A stretch of 64,000 nt of DNA from Acanthosepion esculentum (Eukaryota; Mollusca; Cephalopoda; Sepiida; Sepiidae), in the NCBI GenBank assembly GCA_964036315.1, contig OZ038482.1, positions 12,707,785 to 12,771,784 on the forward strand, written 5' to 3'. A program made the translations under genes and the position numbers. Below the pieces are notes generated by a model. It did not search any database. It saw only the letters and a list, made by a program, of their open reading frames with translations, and was not told where the DNA came from. Shown one piece after another: positions 21,948 to 32,929 of this stretch (its first letter is position 1; each line of letters opens with the position of its first letter).

Positions 21948-22601
21948 TGTCGGAGTTAACTCCTCCTTAATTTCCTAATTATTTACTAGGGGTCGCTCTC
22001 CCTACACTATAAATACTGGGCAATTTATTGCCTCGTTCTCTTTTGACTTTGCTTGCTTCAGCAATTAGTTGGAGATTTGTCTCCAGCTAAGCTAGTCGAA
22101 TTCTCTGCCCGAAGGCAGAGAGGAACCCAGACAAAGCTACGCCAAAGTTGCAGAGTCTCGTCTGGGGTGGTAGACAGCTACCCGACCCCGTTTTCACGGG
22201 GTCTACGGAGTAATTTTACCCGAGCCTACGGGCTCGGTTTTACCCCGCATTAACGGCCTTGTGCCACATCATACCTCGTGGGGGGTGAGGTAAATAACCT
22301 TCTGACTTTGCATTTCAGCGGACACATTTAAAGAGATCCGCGTTTTGCCCACTTGTGGGAAAACGCCATGAAACAAACATACACGTACGTACGAACATTC
22401 ACCAATATACAAACTCTTTACGTTCACACACAAACACAAATGTTGATGCCTTTGTCACTTGTAAATTTGTTGTTTAATACATATATTTGTTTATATATAT
22501 ATCGGTTTTCTTTACATCTTCGGCTGGACTCAACTTGAGTCCGCCATGTTCTTGTAGTTGGACCTTCTTCTAGCAGGAATAAACAGTACGTGTCCTCTAC
22601 A
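21948..22601 (+). mobile_element. LTR-T copy with nested SINE
   Basis: Starts TGTCGGAGTTAACTCC and ends GTGTCCTCTACA. The promoter-like CACTATAAATACTGGGC lies about 60 bp from the start, and GGAATAAACAG near the end could serve as polyadenylation signal. A 250 bp hairpin-rich SINE (22053-22302) is inserted in it; without the insert the LTR is about 404 bp. Only 374 bp separate it from the next LTR-T copy at 22976. Confidence 0.8.
22053..22302 (+). mobile_element. Hairpin-rich SINE, copy 2, inside an LTR
   Basis: Flanked by the direct repeat TGACTTTGC (22044-22052 and 22303-22311), which is single-copy in the uninterrupted LTR. Successive hairpins are visible: CTCTGCC-GGCAGAG, GACCCCG-CGGGGTC, CCGAGCC-GGGCTCGG. 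Then comes GGCCTTGTGCCACAT and a final G-rich segment. No open reading frame. Variable-length target duplication points to LINE-mediated insertion. Confidence 0.85.
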
Positions 22602-22975
22602 CACACTTGTATGATTTTATATGCCTCTATCCTTAAAGTACCAGGTCATATTTCTTGTTTTACTCTTGTAGTAAACTTGAGAGCGATTCAAGACAGTTCT
22701 TAGATGCTCATGAAAGTAGTAAAAGCAATGATTGTTGTTCAACTGCTTACGAGATATTTCGATATGATGCTACACAAAACGATCCGGTATGGGAATTGGT
22801 ACTGCGACTAGCAATAATTACTTTTTCATAGTTTTCTCGTGTTACTATAGATTAATCGCTCCGGACCACAAACGTCTGATATTTCCTTTATTAAATATTA
22901 CAAAGGTTAATTGGTCCAGTTTTCTATCTAAATTTACCCCCTCCCTACTTGAACACAAACAACAGACCATCATAT
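22602..22975 (+). repeat. Repeat X
   Basis: Reverse complement of 61445-61695 plus 62134-62225. Includes an open frame 22789-22998 that is conserved in the other copy (61631-61422, minus) with few changes ('PDHKRLIFPLLNITKV'). The frame runs into the LTR, so it is probably not a protein gene in its own right; X is simply the target of the LTR insertion. I do not recognise its family. Confidence 0.7.
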
Positions 22976-23442
22976 TGTCGGAGTTAGCTCCTCCTTAATT
23001 CCGTAATTCTTCACTAGGGATCGCTCTACCTACACTATAAATACTGGGCAACTTCATACCCCGTTCTCTTGTTTACTTTGCATTTCAGCGGACACATTTG
23101 AAAATGTGATCTCTCGTAGAGATCCGCGTCTTCCCATTTGTGGGAGACGCCATGAACATTATACACACATACACGTACGTACGAACATTCACCAAAGAAC
23201 AAACACAAATATTCACAAACACACATACAAATATTATTGTCTATGTCAATTGTAAAATTGTTTTGTTTAATACATATATTTGTTTATATATATAAATATA
23301 TCGGTCTTGTTTGTTTTCTTTATCTTCAGTTGGACTTAACTTGAGTCCGGCCATTTTGTGTAGTTGTACCTTTTAATATTCTACCAGAAGTTACACACGT
23401 GTTTCTAATTTAACAACGCGCAAACCCACCCGGTCCTCTACA
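22976..23442 (+). mobile_element. LTR-T solo LTR, copy B (chimeric flanks)
   Basis: Starts TGTCGGAGTTAGCTCC and ends GGTCCTCTACA, 467 bp, with CACTATAAATACTGGGC. Left flank ...CATAT equals the flank of copy C (61445 onward, inverted). Right flank AGTTCTTAGAGAGAATGC is the LINE-R sequence that flanks copy A (14682, inverted). The 4 bp flanks ATAT and AGTT do not match each other, although copy C has ATAT on both sides and copy A has AACT/ACCT. Confidence 0.85.
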
Positions 23443-23549
23443 AGTTCTTAGAGAGAATGCAAACATCGAGGAGGCTTATACTTAACATCAGGAAGAGGCA
23501 GCTGAAGTCTCTGGGACACATAATGAGGAAGGTGGGACTGGAGAATTAA
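23443..23549 (+). mobile_element. LINE-R C-terminal fragment
   Basis: Plus-strand reading 'SRRLILNIRKRQLKSLGHI' then 'MRKVGLEN'. It corresponds to 14576-14681 inverted. It is cut at 23549, where a partial LTR-T begins in mid-element. Confidence 0.8.
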
Positions 23550-23833
23550 ACATTAAACACACATACACGTACATACGAACATTCACCAGAATACAAACTC
23601 TTTACGTTCACACACAAACACAAATGTTGATGTCTTTGTCATTTGTAAATTTGTTGTTTAATACATATATTTATTGACATATATATATATCGGTTTTGTT
23701 TGTTTTCTTTACATCTTCGGTTGGACTCAATTTGAGTCCGCCATGTTCTTGTAGTTGGACCTTCTTCTAGCAGGAAATAAACAGCACGTGTTCCTAATTT
23801 AACAACACGTAAACCCACACGGTCCTCTAGAAC
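23550..23833 (+). mobile_element. Partial LTR-T, 3' part only
   Basis: Begins inside the LTR at ATTAAACACACATACACG and runs to the end (GGTCCTCTAGA, with one substitution). The 5' half with the TATA-like box is missing. The junction with LINE-R is abrupt. Confidence 0.8.
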
Positions 23834-24430
23834 CTGATAAAAGTTAAATGAATCTCTTTTGTAGTCAGAATTTGACTACAAAGACTGGGTACACTACAGT
23901 GACTGGCCGCTGTAGAATAGGAATATAAATTTATTCATCTAAAATTTAAATTGAATTTGATCTCAAAGTGTTTGTTTATAGAACAAACCTTGTTTTAACA
24001 CGTTGTCCACTCATCACAACACGTGTTTTTTTTTTTTTGTTTTGGTTTCGGCCTGAAATCTTTAATCCTGATCTCGGTTTTCACAGCTGAGGTTTTGATT
24101 AATCCACAAAATGGGGATTAATAAAAAAATAAATCCATTTTGAAGACGAAAAAAAAACAAAAAACAAACAATTAAATCGTCCAGACCGGAAGTTTTCCTC
24201 GCATTCAATGACCCGGAAAATCTAAGCTGATTTGCTATGAAAGCGAAATCTATAGCAGCGGTCGAGGAAGAAGAAAACTTTTCATTTCAATTTAAAAGAG
24301 AAAAGAAAATTTATTAACTGGTGTTTCTTCTTTTGCACACTCTTTGATTCTCTTTCTTACGTCTGATAGGTTTCTTTTGAATTAGACTTTCCTCTTTCTC
24401 AATTCCGTCTCTCTTTTTTCTTTGCATCTT
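23834..24430. other. Unassigned DNA upstream of the GA satellite
   Basis: A+T-rich, with no recognised element. ATTTGACTACAAAGACTGGG and surrounding sequence do not recur in the window. Confidence 0.5.
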
Positions 24431-24431
24431 C

Positions 24432-24512
24432 ATTTCTCTCTCTCTCTCTCTCTATCTCTCTCTATCTATCTATCTATCTCTCTCTCTCTCTCAATTTCTC
24501 TGTCTTACGTTC
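24432..24512 (+). repeat. (CT)n tract with CTAT interruptions
   Basis: About 80 bp of CTCTCT with TCTATC units. It lies on the opposite strand sense to the GA satellite that begins about 45 bp later, forming a strand switch. Confidence 0.95.
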
Positions 24513-24555
24513 ATCTTCTTTCTCTCTTCGTCACATTCTTTCAGAAAGATAGAAT

Positions 24556-25525
24556 CAAATACACGAGAGCGAGAGTGAGAGAGAGAAAGATAAAAACAGA
24601 AACACGATAGAGAGATAGATAGATAAGAAGAGAAACGAGAGAGAGAGATAGAAACAGAAACACGAGAAAAAAAGATAGGTAGAAAGATATATATAAGAGA
24701 GAGAGAAGCATAAACAAGAGAGAGATAGATAGCTAAAAGCATAAACACGAGAGAGAGAGAGAAAAAAAGAAGCGAAAACACGAGAGAGAGAAAGAAGCGA
24801 AAACACGAGAGAGAGAGAGAGAGAGAAAGAAGCGAAAACACGAGAGAGAGAGAAAGAAGCGAAAACACGAGAGAGAGAGAGAAAGAAGCGAAAACACGAG
24901 AGAGAGAGAAAGAAGCGAAAACACGAGAGAGAGATAGAAACAGAAACACAAGAGAGAAAGAGAGAGTGAAACAGAAACACTCGAGTGTGAGAGAGATAGA
25001 AAGAAGCGAAAACACGAGAGAGAGAAAGAAAGAGGCGAAAACACGACAGAGAGAGAGAGAAAGAAGCGAAAACACGACAGAGAGAGAGATAGAAACAGAA
25101 ACATGAGATACAGAGAGAGATACAGAAATAGAAAGAGAGAGAGAGAGAGAGAAACTGAAACTTGAGATAGAGAGAGAGATAGAAGCAGAAACATGAGAGA
25201 CGGAGAGATAGGAAAAGAAACACGAGGGAGAAACAGAAACACAAGAGAGAGAGATAGAAACATAAATTACGAGAGAGAGAGATAGAGATAGAAACAGAAA
25301 CACGAGAGAGAGAGAAGGATAAACACGAGAGAGAGATATAAGCATAAACAGGAGGGAGAGAACGCATAAACACGAGAGGGAGAACGCATAAACACAAGAG
25401 AGAGAAAGCATAAACACGAGAGAGAAAGCATAAACACGAGAGAGGGAGAAACAGAAACACGGTAGAGAGAGATAGAAACAGAAACACGAGAGAGAGAGAG
25501 AGAGAGAGAGAGATAGAAACAGAAA

Positions 25526-25566
<41 letters not shown>

Positions 25567-25954
25567 AACGAAGACACGATAAAGAGAGATAGAAAGAAGC
25601 GAAAACCCGGGAGAGAGAGATAGAAAGTGAAAGATAGAATCAGAAACACGAGAGCAAGATTGAGAGAGAAAATGATAAAAACAGAAACACGGTAGAGAGA
25701 GAGGGAGAGAGAGAGAGAGAGAGAGAAGAAGAAGAAGAGAAACGAGAGAGAGAGAGAGTGAGAGAGAGAAAGAAACAGAAACACGTGAAAAAGAGACAGG
25801 TAGAAAGATATATATAAGAGAGAGAGAGAGAAGCATAAACAAGAGAGAGAGAGCGAGATAGATAAAAGCATAAACACGACAGAGAGAGAGAGAGAGAGAG
25901 AGAGTGAGAGAAAGAAGAGAAAACACGAGAGAGAGAAATAGAAAGAAGCGAAAA

Positions 25955-25989
<35 letters not shown>

Positions 25990-26683
25990 GAAACATGAGA
26001 AAAAGAGAGAGAGATAGGAACAGAAAGACGAAAGAAAGAGTGATAGAAACAGAAACACGAGAGAGAGAAGAAACAGAAACACGAGAGAGAGAGAGAAGAA
26101 ACAGAAACACGAGAGAGAGAGAGATTGAAAGAAGCGAAAACAGGAGAGTGAGAGAGAGATAGAAAGAAGCGAAAACACGATAGAGAGAGATAGGAAGAAG
26201 CGAAAACACGATAGAGAGAGATAGGAAGAAGCGAAAACACGAGAGAGAGAGAGAGATAGAAAGAGAAAGATAGAATCAGGAACATGAGTGCGAGATTGAG
26301 AGAGAAAAAGATAAAAACAGAAACACGATAGAGTGATAGATAAGAAGAGAAACGAGAGAGTGAGAGAGAGTGAGAGAGAAAGAAACAGAAACACGTGAAA
26401 AAGAGATAGGTAGAAAGATATATATGAGAGAGAGAGAGAGAAGAAAAACAAGAGAGAGAGAGAGAGCGAGATAGATAAAAGCATAAATACGAGAGAGAGA
26501 GAAAAAGAAAGAAGAGAAAACACGAGAAAAAGAGAAAGAAGCGAAAACACGAGAGAGAGAGAGAGAGATAGGAACAGAAAGACGAAAGAGAGAGTGATAG
26601 AAAGATGCGAAAACACGAGAGAGAGAGAGATAGATAGAAAGAAGCGAAAACACGTGAGAGACAGAGATAGAAAGAAGCGAAAA

Positions 26684-26720
<37 letters not shown>

Positions 26721-26734
26721 AACAGAAACATTAG

Positions 26735-26765
<31 letters not shown>

Positions 26766-26936
26766 AACATAAACATGAGAGAGGAGAGATAGGGAAAAAC
26801 ACGAGAGAGAGAGAGAGAGAGAGAAACAGAAATACGAGAGAGAGAGATAGAAACAGAAATACGATAGAGAGAGATAGAAAAAGAAACACGAGAGAGAGAG
26901 AAACAGAAACACGAGAGAGAGAGAGAGAAACAGAAA

Positions 26937-26971
<35 letters not shown>

Positions 26972-27211
26972 ACGCGAGAGAAAGAACACATAAACACGAG
27001 AGAGAGAAAGCATAAACACGAGTGATAGAACGCATAAACACGAGAGAGAGAGAGAGATAGAAGCATAAACACGAGTGAAGGAGAGAGAGATAAAAACAGA
27101 AGCACGGGAGCGAGAGAGAGAGAAACAGAAATAAGAGAGATAGATTAGATTGATGGAGAGATAGGAACAGAAACACGAGAGAGATAAAAAACAAAACACA
27201 AGAAAAAGAGT

Positions 27212-27273
<62 letters not shown>

Positions 27274-27432
27274 CATAAACACAAGACATGGAGAAAGCGA
27301 GAAAAATAAAAGCATAAACGCGAGAGGGAGAGATAGAAGCTTAGATATGAGCGAGAGATAAAAGCATAAACACGATAAAGAGAGAAGCATAAACACGAGA
27401 CGGAGAGAAACAGAAACAAGAGAGAGAATCAG
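24556..27432 (+). repeat. GA satellite I (AGAAACAGAAACACGAGAG / AAGAAGCGAAAACACGAGAG)
   Basis: A 2.9 kb array in which (GA)n runs are punctuated by a small set of interrupters: AAGAAGCGAAAACAC, AGAAACAGAAACAC, AAGCATAAACAC and AGATAGATAG. Blocks with the same interrupter order recur (for example 25630-25900 and 26270-26500), showing larger duplications. The C-rich strand is nearly stop-free in all frames, which creates Ser/Leu/Phe 'proteins' up to 954 codons long; these are artefacts. Confidence 0.97.
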
Positions 27433-27435
27433 AAA

Positions 27436-27487
<52 letters not shown>

Positions 27488-27600
27488 GCAGAAACACTTT
27501 CTCTTTCTCTCTCTCTCTATATATATATAATACATATATATATATAGAGAGAGAGGAGAGAGAGAAAGAATAAAAAACAAATAGAGCGATACAGAAACAG
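27433..27600. repeat. (TA)n plus palindromic CT-TA-GA junction
   Basis: A (TA)n array (27439-27486) is followed by CTCTTTCTCTCTCTC, TATATATATA, then the mirror-image TATATATATAGAGAGAGAGG. The arms are about 30 nt, so the duplex could extrude as a cruciform. It separates satellites I and II. Confidence 0.9.
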
Positions 27601-27639
27601 AAACACGTGAGAGAGTGAAAGGCAGAACCAGAGAGAGAG

Positions 27640-30600
27640 ACGTAGAAGCAGAAACGAGAGCGAGAGAGAGAGAGAGAGAAGCTGAAACAAGGGAGAGAGA
27701 GAAGCTGAAACAAGAGAGAGGGAGAGAAGCTGAAACAAGAGAGAGAAGCTGAAACAAGAGAGAGAGAGAGAAGCTGAAACAAGTGAGAGAGAGAAGCTAC
27801 AACAAGAGAGAGAGAGAAGCTGAAACAAGGGGGAGATAGAAGCTGAAACAAGAGAGAGAGAAATAGAAGCTGAAACAAGGGAGAGAGAGAAGCTAAAACA
27901 AGAGGGAGAGAGAGAGAAGCTGAAACAAGAGGGAGAGAGAGAGAAGCTGAAACAAGAGAGAGGGAGAGAAGCTGAAACAAAAGAGAGAGAAGCTGAAACA
28001 AGAGAGAGAGAGAAGCTGAAACAAGGTATAGAGAGAAGCTGAAACAAGAGGGATAGAGAGAGAAGCTGAAACAAGGGAGAGAGAGAAGCTGAAACAAGAG
28101 AGAGAGAGAAGCTGAAACAAGAGAGAGAGAGAAGCTGAAACAAGAGAGAGGGAGAGAAGCTGAAACAAAAGAGAGAGAAGCTGAAACAAGAGAGAGAGAG
28201 AGAGAGAAGCTGAAACAAGAGAGAGAAGCTGAAACAAGAGAGAGAGAGAGGGAGAGAAGCTGAAACAAGAGAGAGAAGCTGAAACAAGAGAGAGAGAGAG
28301 AAGCTGAAACAAGTGAGAGAGAGAAGCTACAACAAGAGAGAGAGAGAAGCTGAAACAAGGGGGAGATAGAAGCTGAAACAAGAGAGAGAGAAATAGAAGC
28401 TGAAACAAGGGAGAGAGAGAAGCTAAAACAAGAGGGAGAGAGAGAGAAGCTGAAACAAGAGGGAGAGAGAGAGAAGCTGAAACAAGAGAGAGGGAGAGAA
28501 GCTGAAACAAAAGAGAGAGAAGCTGAAACAAGAGAGAGAGAAGCTGAAACAAGAGAGAGAGAAATAGAAGCTGAAACAAGGGAGAGAGAGAAGCTGAAAC
28601 AAGAGAGAGAGAGAAGCTTAAACAAGAGAGAGAGAGAAGCTGAAACAAGAGAGAGAGAGAGAAGCTGAAACAAGAGAGAGAGAGAAGCTGAAACAAGAGA
28701 GAGAGAGAGAAAAGCTGAAACAAGAGAAAGATAGAAGCTGAAACAAGAGGGAGAGAGAGAGAAGCTGAAACAAGGGAGAGAGAGAAGCTGAAACAAGAGA
28801 GAGAGAGAAGCTGAAATAAGAGAGAGAGAGAGAAAAGCTGAAACAAGAGAAAGATAGAAGCTGAAACAAGAGGGAGAGAGAGAGAAGCTGAAACAAGAGA
28901 GAGAGAGAAGCTGAAACAAGGGAGAGAGAGTAGCTGAAACAAGAGAGAGAGAGAAGCTGAAACAAGAGAGTGAGAGAGAAGCTGAAACAAGAGAGAGATA
29001 GAAGCTGAAACAAGAGGGAGAGAGAGAGAAGCTGAAACAAGGGAGAGAGAGAAGCTGAAACAAGAGAGAGAGAGAAGCTGAAACAAGAGAGAGAGAGAGA
29101 AGCTGAAACAAGAGAGAGATAGAAGCTGAAACAAGAGGGAGAGAGAGAGAAGCTGAAACAAGGGAGAGAGAGAAGCTGAAACAAGAGAGAAGCTGAAACA
29201 AGACAGAGAGAGAAGCTGAAACAAGAGAGAGGGAGAGAAGCTGAAACAAAAGAGAGAGAAGCTGAAACAAGAGAGAGAGAGAAGCTGAAACAAGAGAGAG
29301 AGAGAGAAAAGCTGAAACAAGAGAAAGATAGAAGCTGAAACAAGAGGGAGAGAGAGAGAAGCTGAAACAAGGGAGAGAGAGAAGCTGAAACAAGAGAGAG
29401 AGAGAAGCTGAAACAAGAGAGAGAGAGAGAAGCTGAAACAAGAGAGAGATAGAAGCTGAAACAAGAGGGAGAGAGAGAGAAGCTGAAACAAAGGAGAGAG
29501 AGGAGCTGAAACAATAGAGAGAGAGAAGCTGAAACAAGAGAGAGAGAGAAGCTGAAACAAGAGAGAGGGAGAGAAGCTGAAACAAAAGAGAGAAGCTGAA
29601 ACAAGAGAGAGAGAGAGAGAGAGAAGCTGAAACAAGAGAGAGAAGCTGAAACAAGAGAGAGAGAGAGGGAGAGAAGCTGAAACAAGAGAGAGAAGCTGAA
29701 ACAAGAGAGAGAGAGAGAAGTTGAAACAAGTGAGAGAGAGAAGCTACAACAAGAGAGAGAGAGAAGCTGAAACAAGGGGGAGATAGAAGCTGAAACAAGA
29801 GAGAGAGAAGCTAAAACAAGAGGGAGAGAGAGAGAAGCTGAAACAAGAGGGAGAGAGAGAGAAGCTGAAACAAGAGAGAGGGAGAGAAGCTGAAACAAAA
29901 GAGAGAGAAGCTGAAACAAGAGAGAGAGAGAGAGAAAGCTGAAACAAGAGAGAGAGAAATAGAAGCTGAAACAAGGGAGAGAGAGAAGCTAAAACAAGAG
30001 GGAGAGAGAGAGAAGCTGAAACAAGAGGGAGAGAGAGAGAAGCTGAAACAAGAGGGAGAGAGAGAGAAGCTGAAACAAAAGAGAGAGAAGCTGAAACAAG
30101 AGAGAGAGAGAAGCTGAAACAAGAGAGAGATAGAAGCTGAAACAAGAGAGAGAGAGAAGCTGAAACAAGATAGAGAGAGAAGCTGAAACAAGAGAGAGAG
30201 AGAGAAAAGCTGAAACAAGAGAAAGATAGAAGCTGAAACAAGAGGGAGAGAGAGAGAAGCTGAAACAAGGGAGAGAGAGAAGCTGAAACAAGAGAGAGAG
30301 AGAAGCTGAAACAAGAGAGAGAGAGAGAAGCTGAAACAAGAGAGAGAGAGAGAGAAGCTGAAACAAGGGAGAGATAGAAGCTGTAACAAGAGAGAGAGAA
30401 ATAGAAGCTGAAACTAGGGAGAGAGAGAAGCTGAAACAAGAGGGAGAGAGAGAGAAGCTGAAACAAGGGAGAGAGAGAAGATGAAACAAGAGCGAGGGAG
30501 AGAAGCTGAAACAAGAGGGAGAGAGAAGCTGAAACAAGGGAGAGAGAGAAGCTGAAACAAGAGACAGAGAGAGAGAGAGAAGCTGAAACAAGAGAGAGAA

Positions 30601-32395
30601 TAGAGAGAAGCTGAAACAAGAGAGATAGAGAGAGAGAAGCTGAAACAAGAGAGAGAGAGAAGCTGAAACAAGAGAGAGAGAGAGAAAAGCTGAAACAAGA
30701 GAAAGATAGAAGCTGAAACAAGAGGGAGAGAGAGAGAAGCTGAAACAAGGGAGAGAGAGAAGCTGAAACAAGAGAGAGAGAGAAGCTGAAACAAGAGAGA
30801 GAGAGAGAAGCTGAAACAAGAGAGAGAGAGAGAGAAGCTGAAACAAGGGAGAGATAGAAGCTGTAACAAGAGAGAGAGAAATAGAAGCTGAAACTAGGGA
30901 GAGAGAGAAGCTGAAACAAGAGGGAGAGAGAGAGAAGCTGAAACAAGGGAGAGAGAGAAGATGAAACAAGAGCGAGGGAGAGAAGCTGAAACAAGAGGGA
31001 GAGAGAAGCTGAAACAAGGGAGAGAGAGAAGCTGAAACAAGAGACAGAGAGAGAGAGAGAAGCTGAAACAAGAGAGAGAATAGAGAGAAGCTGAAACAAG
31101 AGAGATAGAGAGAGAGAAGCGGAAACAAGGGAGAGAGAGAAGCTGAAACAAGGTATAGAGAGAAGCTGAAACAAGAGGGATAGAGAGAGAAGCTGAAACA
31201 AGAGAGAGGGAGAGAGAAGCTGAAACAAGAGGGAGAGAGAGAGAAGCTGAAACAAGGGAGAGAGAGAAGCTGAGACAGAGAGAGAGAGAGAAGCTGAAAC
31301 AAGAGAGAGAATAGAGAGAAGCTGAAACAAGAGAGATAGAGAGAGAGAAGCGGAAACAAGGGAGAGAGAGAAGCTGAAACAAGGTATAGAGAGAAGCTGA
31401 AACAAGAGGGATAGAGAGAGAAGCTGAAACAAGAGAGAGGGAGAGAGAAGCTGAAACAAGAGGGAGAGAGAGAGAAGCTGAAACAAGGGAGAGAGAGAAG
31501 CTGAAACAAGAGAGAGGGAGAGAGAAGCTGAAACAAGGGAGAGAGAGAAGCTGAAACAAGAGAGAGGGAGAGAGAAGCTGAAACAAGGGAGAGAGAGAAG
31601 CTGAAACAAGAGGGAGAGAGAGAGAAGCTGAAACAAGGGAGAGAGAGAAGCTGAAACAAGAGAGAGGGAGAGAGAAGCTGAAACAAGGGAGAGAGAGAAG
31701 CTGAAACAAGAGAGAGGGAGAGAGAAGCTGAAACAAGGGAGAGAGAGAAGCTGAAACAAGAGAGAGGGAGAGAGAAGCTGAAACAAGGGAGAGAGAGAAG
31801 CTGAAACAAGAGAGAGGGAGAGAGAAGCTGAAACAAGGGAGAGAGAGAAGCTGAAACAAGGGAGAGAGAGAGAGAAAAGCTGAAACAAGGGAGAGAGAGA
31901 AGCTGAAACAAGAGGGAGAGAGAGAGAAGCTGAAACCAGAGAGAGGGAGAGAAGCTGAAACAAGAGAGAGAGAAGCTGAAACCAGAGAGAAGCTGAAACA
32001 AGAGAGAGAGAGAAGCCGAAACAAGAGAGAGAGAGAGACAGAGACAGAGTGAGAGAAGCTGAAACAAGGGAGAGAGAGAAGCTGAAACAAGAGAGAGGGA
32101 GAGAAGCTGAAACAAAAGAGAGAGAAGCTGAAACAAGAGAAAGAGAGAAGCTGAAACAAGGGAGAGAGAGAGAGAAGCTGAAACAAGAGACAGAGAGAAG
32201 CTGAAACAAGAGAGAGAGAAGCTGAAACAAGAGAGAGAGAGAGAGACAGAGTGAGAGAAGCTGAAACAAGGGAGAGAGAGAGAAGCTGAAACAAGAGAAA
32301 GAGAGAGAGAAGCTGAAACAAGAGAGAGAGAGATAGAAGCTGAAACAAGAGAGAGAGAAATAGAAGCAGGGACAAGTGTGAGAGAGAGATAGTAA
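27640..32395 (+). repeat. GA satellite II (GAAGCTGAAACAAGAGAGAGAGA)
   Basis: A 4.75 kb array of the core GAAGCTGAAACAAG followed by (GA)n of 8-20 nt, roughly 180 units estimated from array length and spacing. GGAGAGAGA and GGGAGAGAGAGA variants alternate. Larger duplications include an exact copy of 30181-30640 at 30661-31120 (480 bp period), a ~231 bp period around 31081-31460, and blocks 27781, 28311 and 29728 starting AAGTGAGAGAGAGAAGCTAC. On the minus strand every unit reads (CT)nCTTGTTTCAGCTTC. The long minus-strand frames (up to 841 codons) have no biological support. Confidence 0.98.
30181..31120 (+). repeat. 480 bp higher-order tandem duplication inside satellite II
   Basis: Lines of sequence at 30181-30640 and 30661-31120 are identical base for base, including rare variants such as GAAACTAGGGA, GAAGCTGTAACAAG and GAAGATGAAACAAGAGCGAG. 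Identity of the rare variants shows recent block duplication. Confidence 0.95.
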
Positions 32396-32929
32396 CTGAA
32401 ATGAGATTTACTGAAGTTCGTCTGCTCGACAATTACTAACCAATTCCTTTATCATTCAGTTTCTCTTACAAACTTCCGACATTAAATAATCCAATTGGCC
32501 GTAAACATCAACCAAACAATCTTCTTCTTGTTAAACCAACAATTCTGATGACGTTATCTTGTCAAAACTAAAGGGGAAAAAAAGTTAAAATTGAAAGTAA
32601 ATATAATTTCGATATTAACCGTCACGTCACCGGGTAAGTTTTTGACACGGTTTTTTCCTAAAAATAAATGGGGTCATCCAGCGATTTTGCTTTTCAAATT
32701 TAACGATGCGACAAGGACACAAAACAGGAAGAAGGTGTATTCTATTCACTTGTTGGCAAACGTTTATAAACATGTCATACGATTTAAAATTACTCACCCA
32801 AGTGAAAAATGAAAAATAATGCATTTTTTTTTCATTTTTTTGATAAACTTCCGGGAATGCCAGAAAGAATAAGCAAAGTAGTGAGTTGTTAAATGAGGGA
32901 TTTGTGATTTTCTTCTTTCTTTTTATGTG
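32396..32929. other. Unassigned DNA
   Basis: Unique sequence after the satellite. The frame at 32591-32812 has no recognised domain. Confidence 0.5.

Noticed and set aside
21948..23442. Miniature LTR retrotransposon (TRIM) made of two LTRs and 374 bp between them
   Set aside because: The 374 bp interior (repeat X) exists at 61445-62225 outside any LTR pair, shows no primer-binding site or polypurine tract, and the outer flanks do not form a target duplication. Two separate insertions into X fit better.
24491..32432. Very long minus-strand open frames (up to 954 codons) rich in Ser, Leu, Phe, Cys and Val
   Set aside because: They are translations of (CT)n-based satellite. All three frames of the same strand are open over the same DNA, codons follow the repeat and not a protein, and no start, splice or domain signal supports them.
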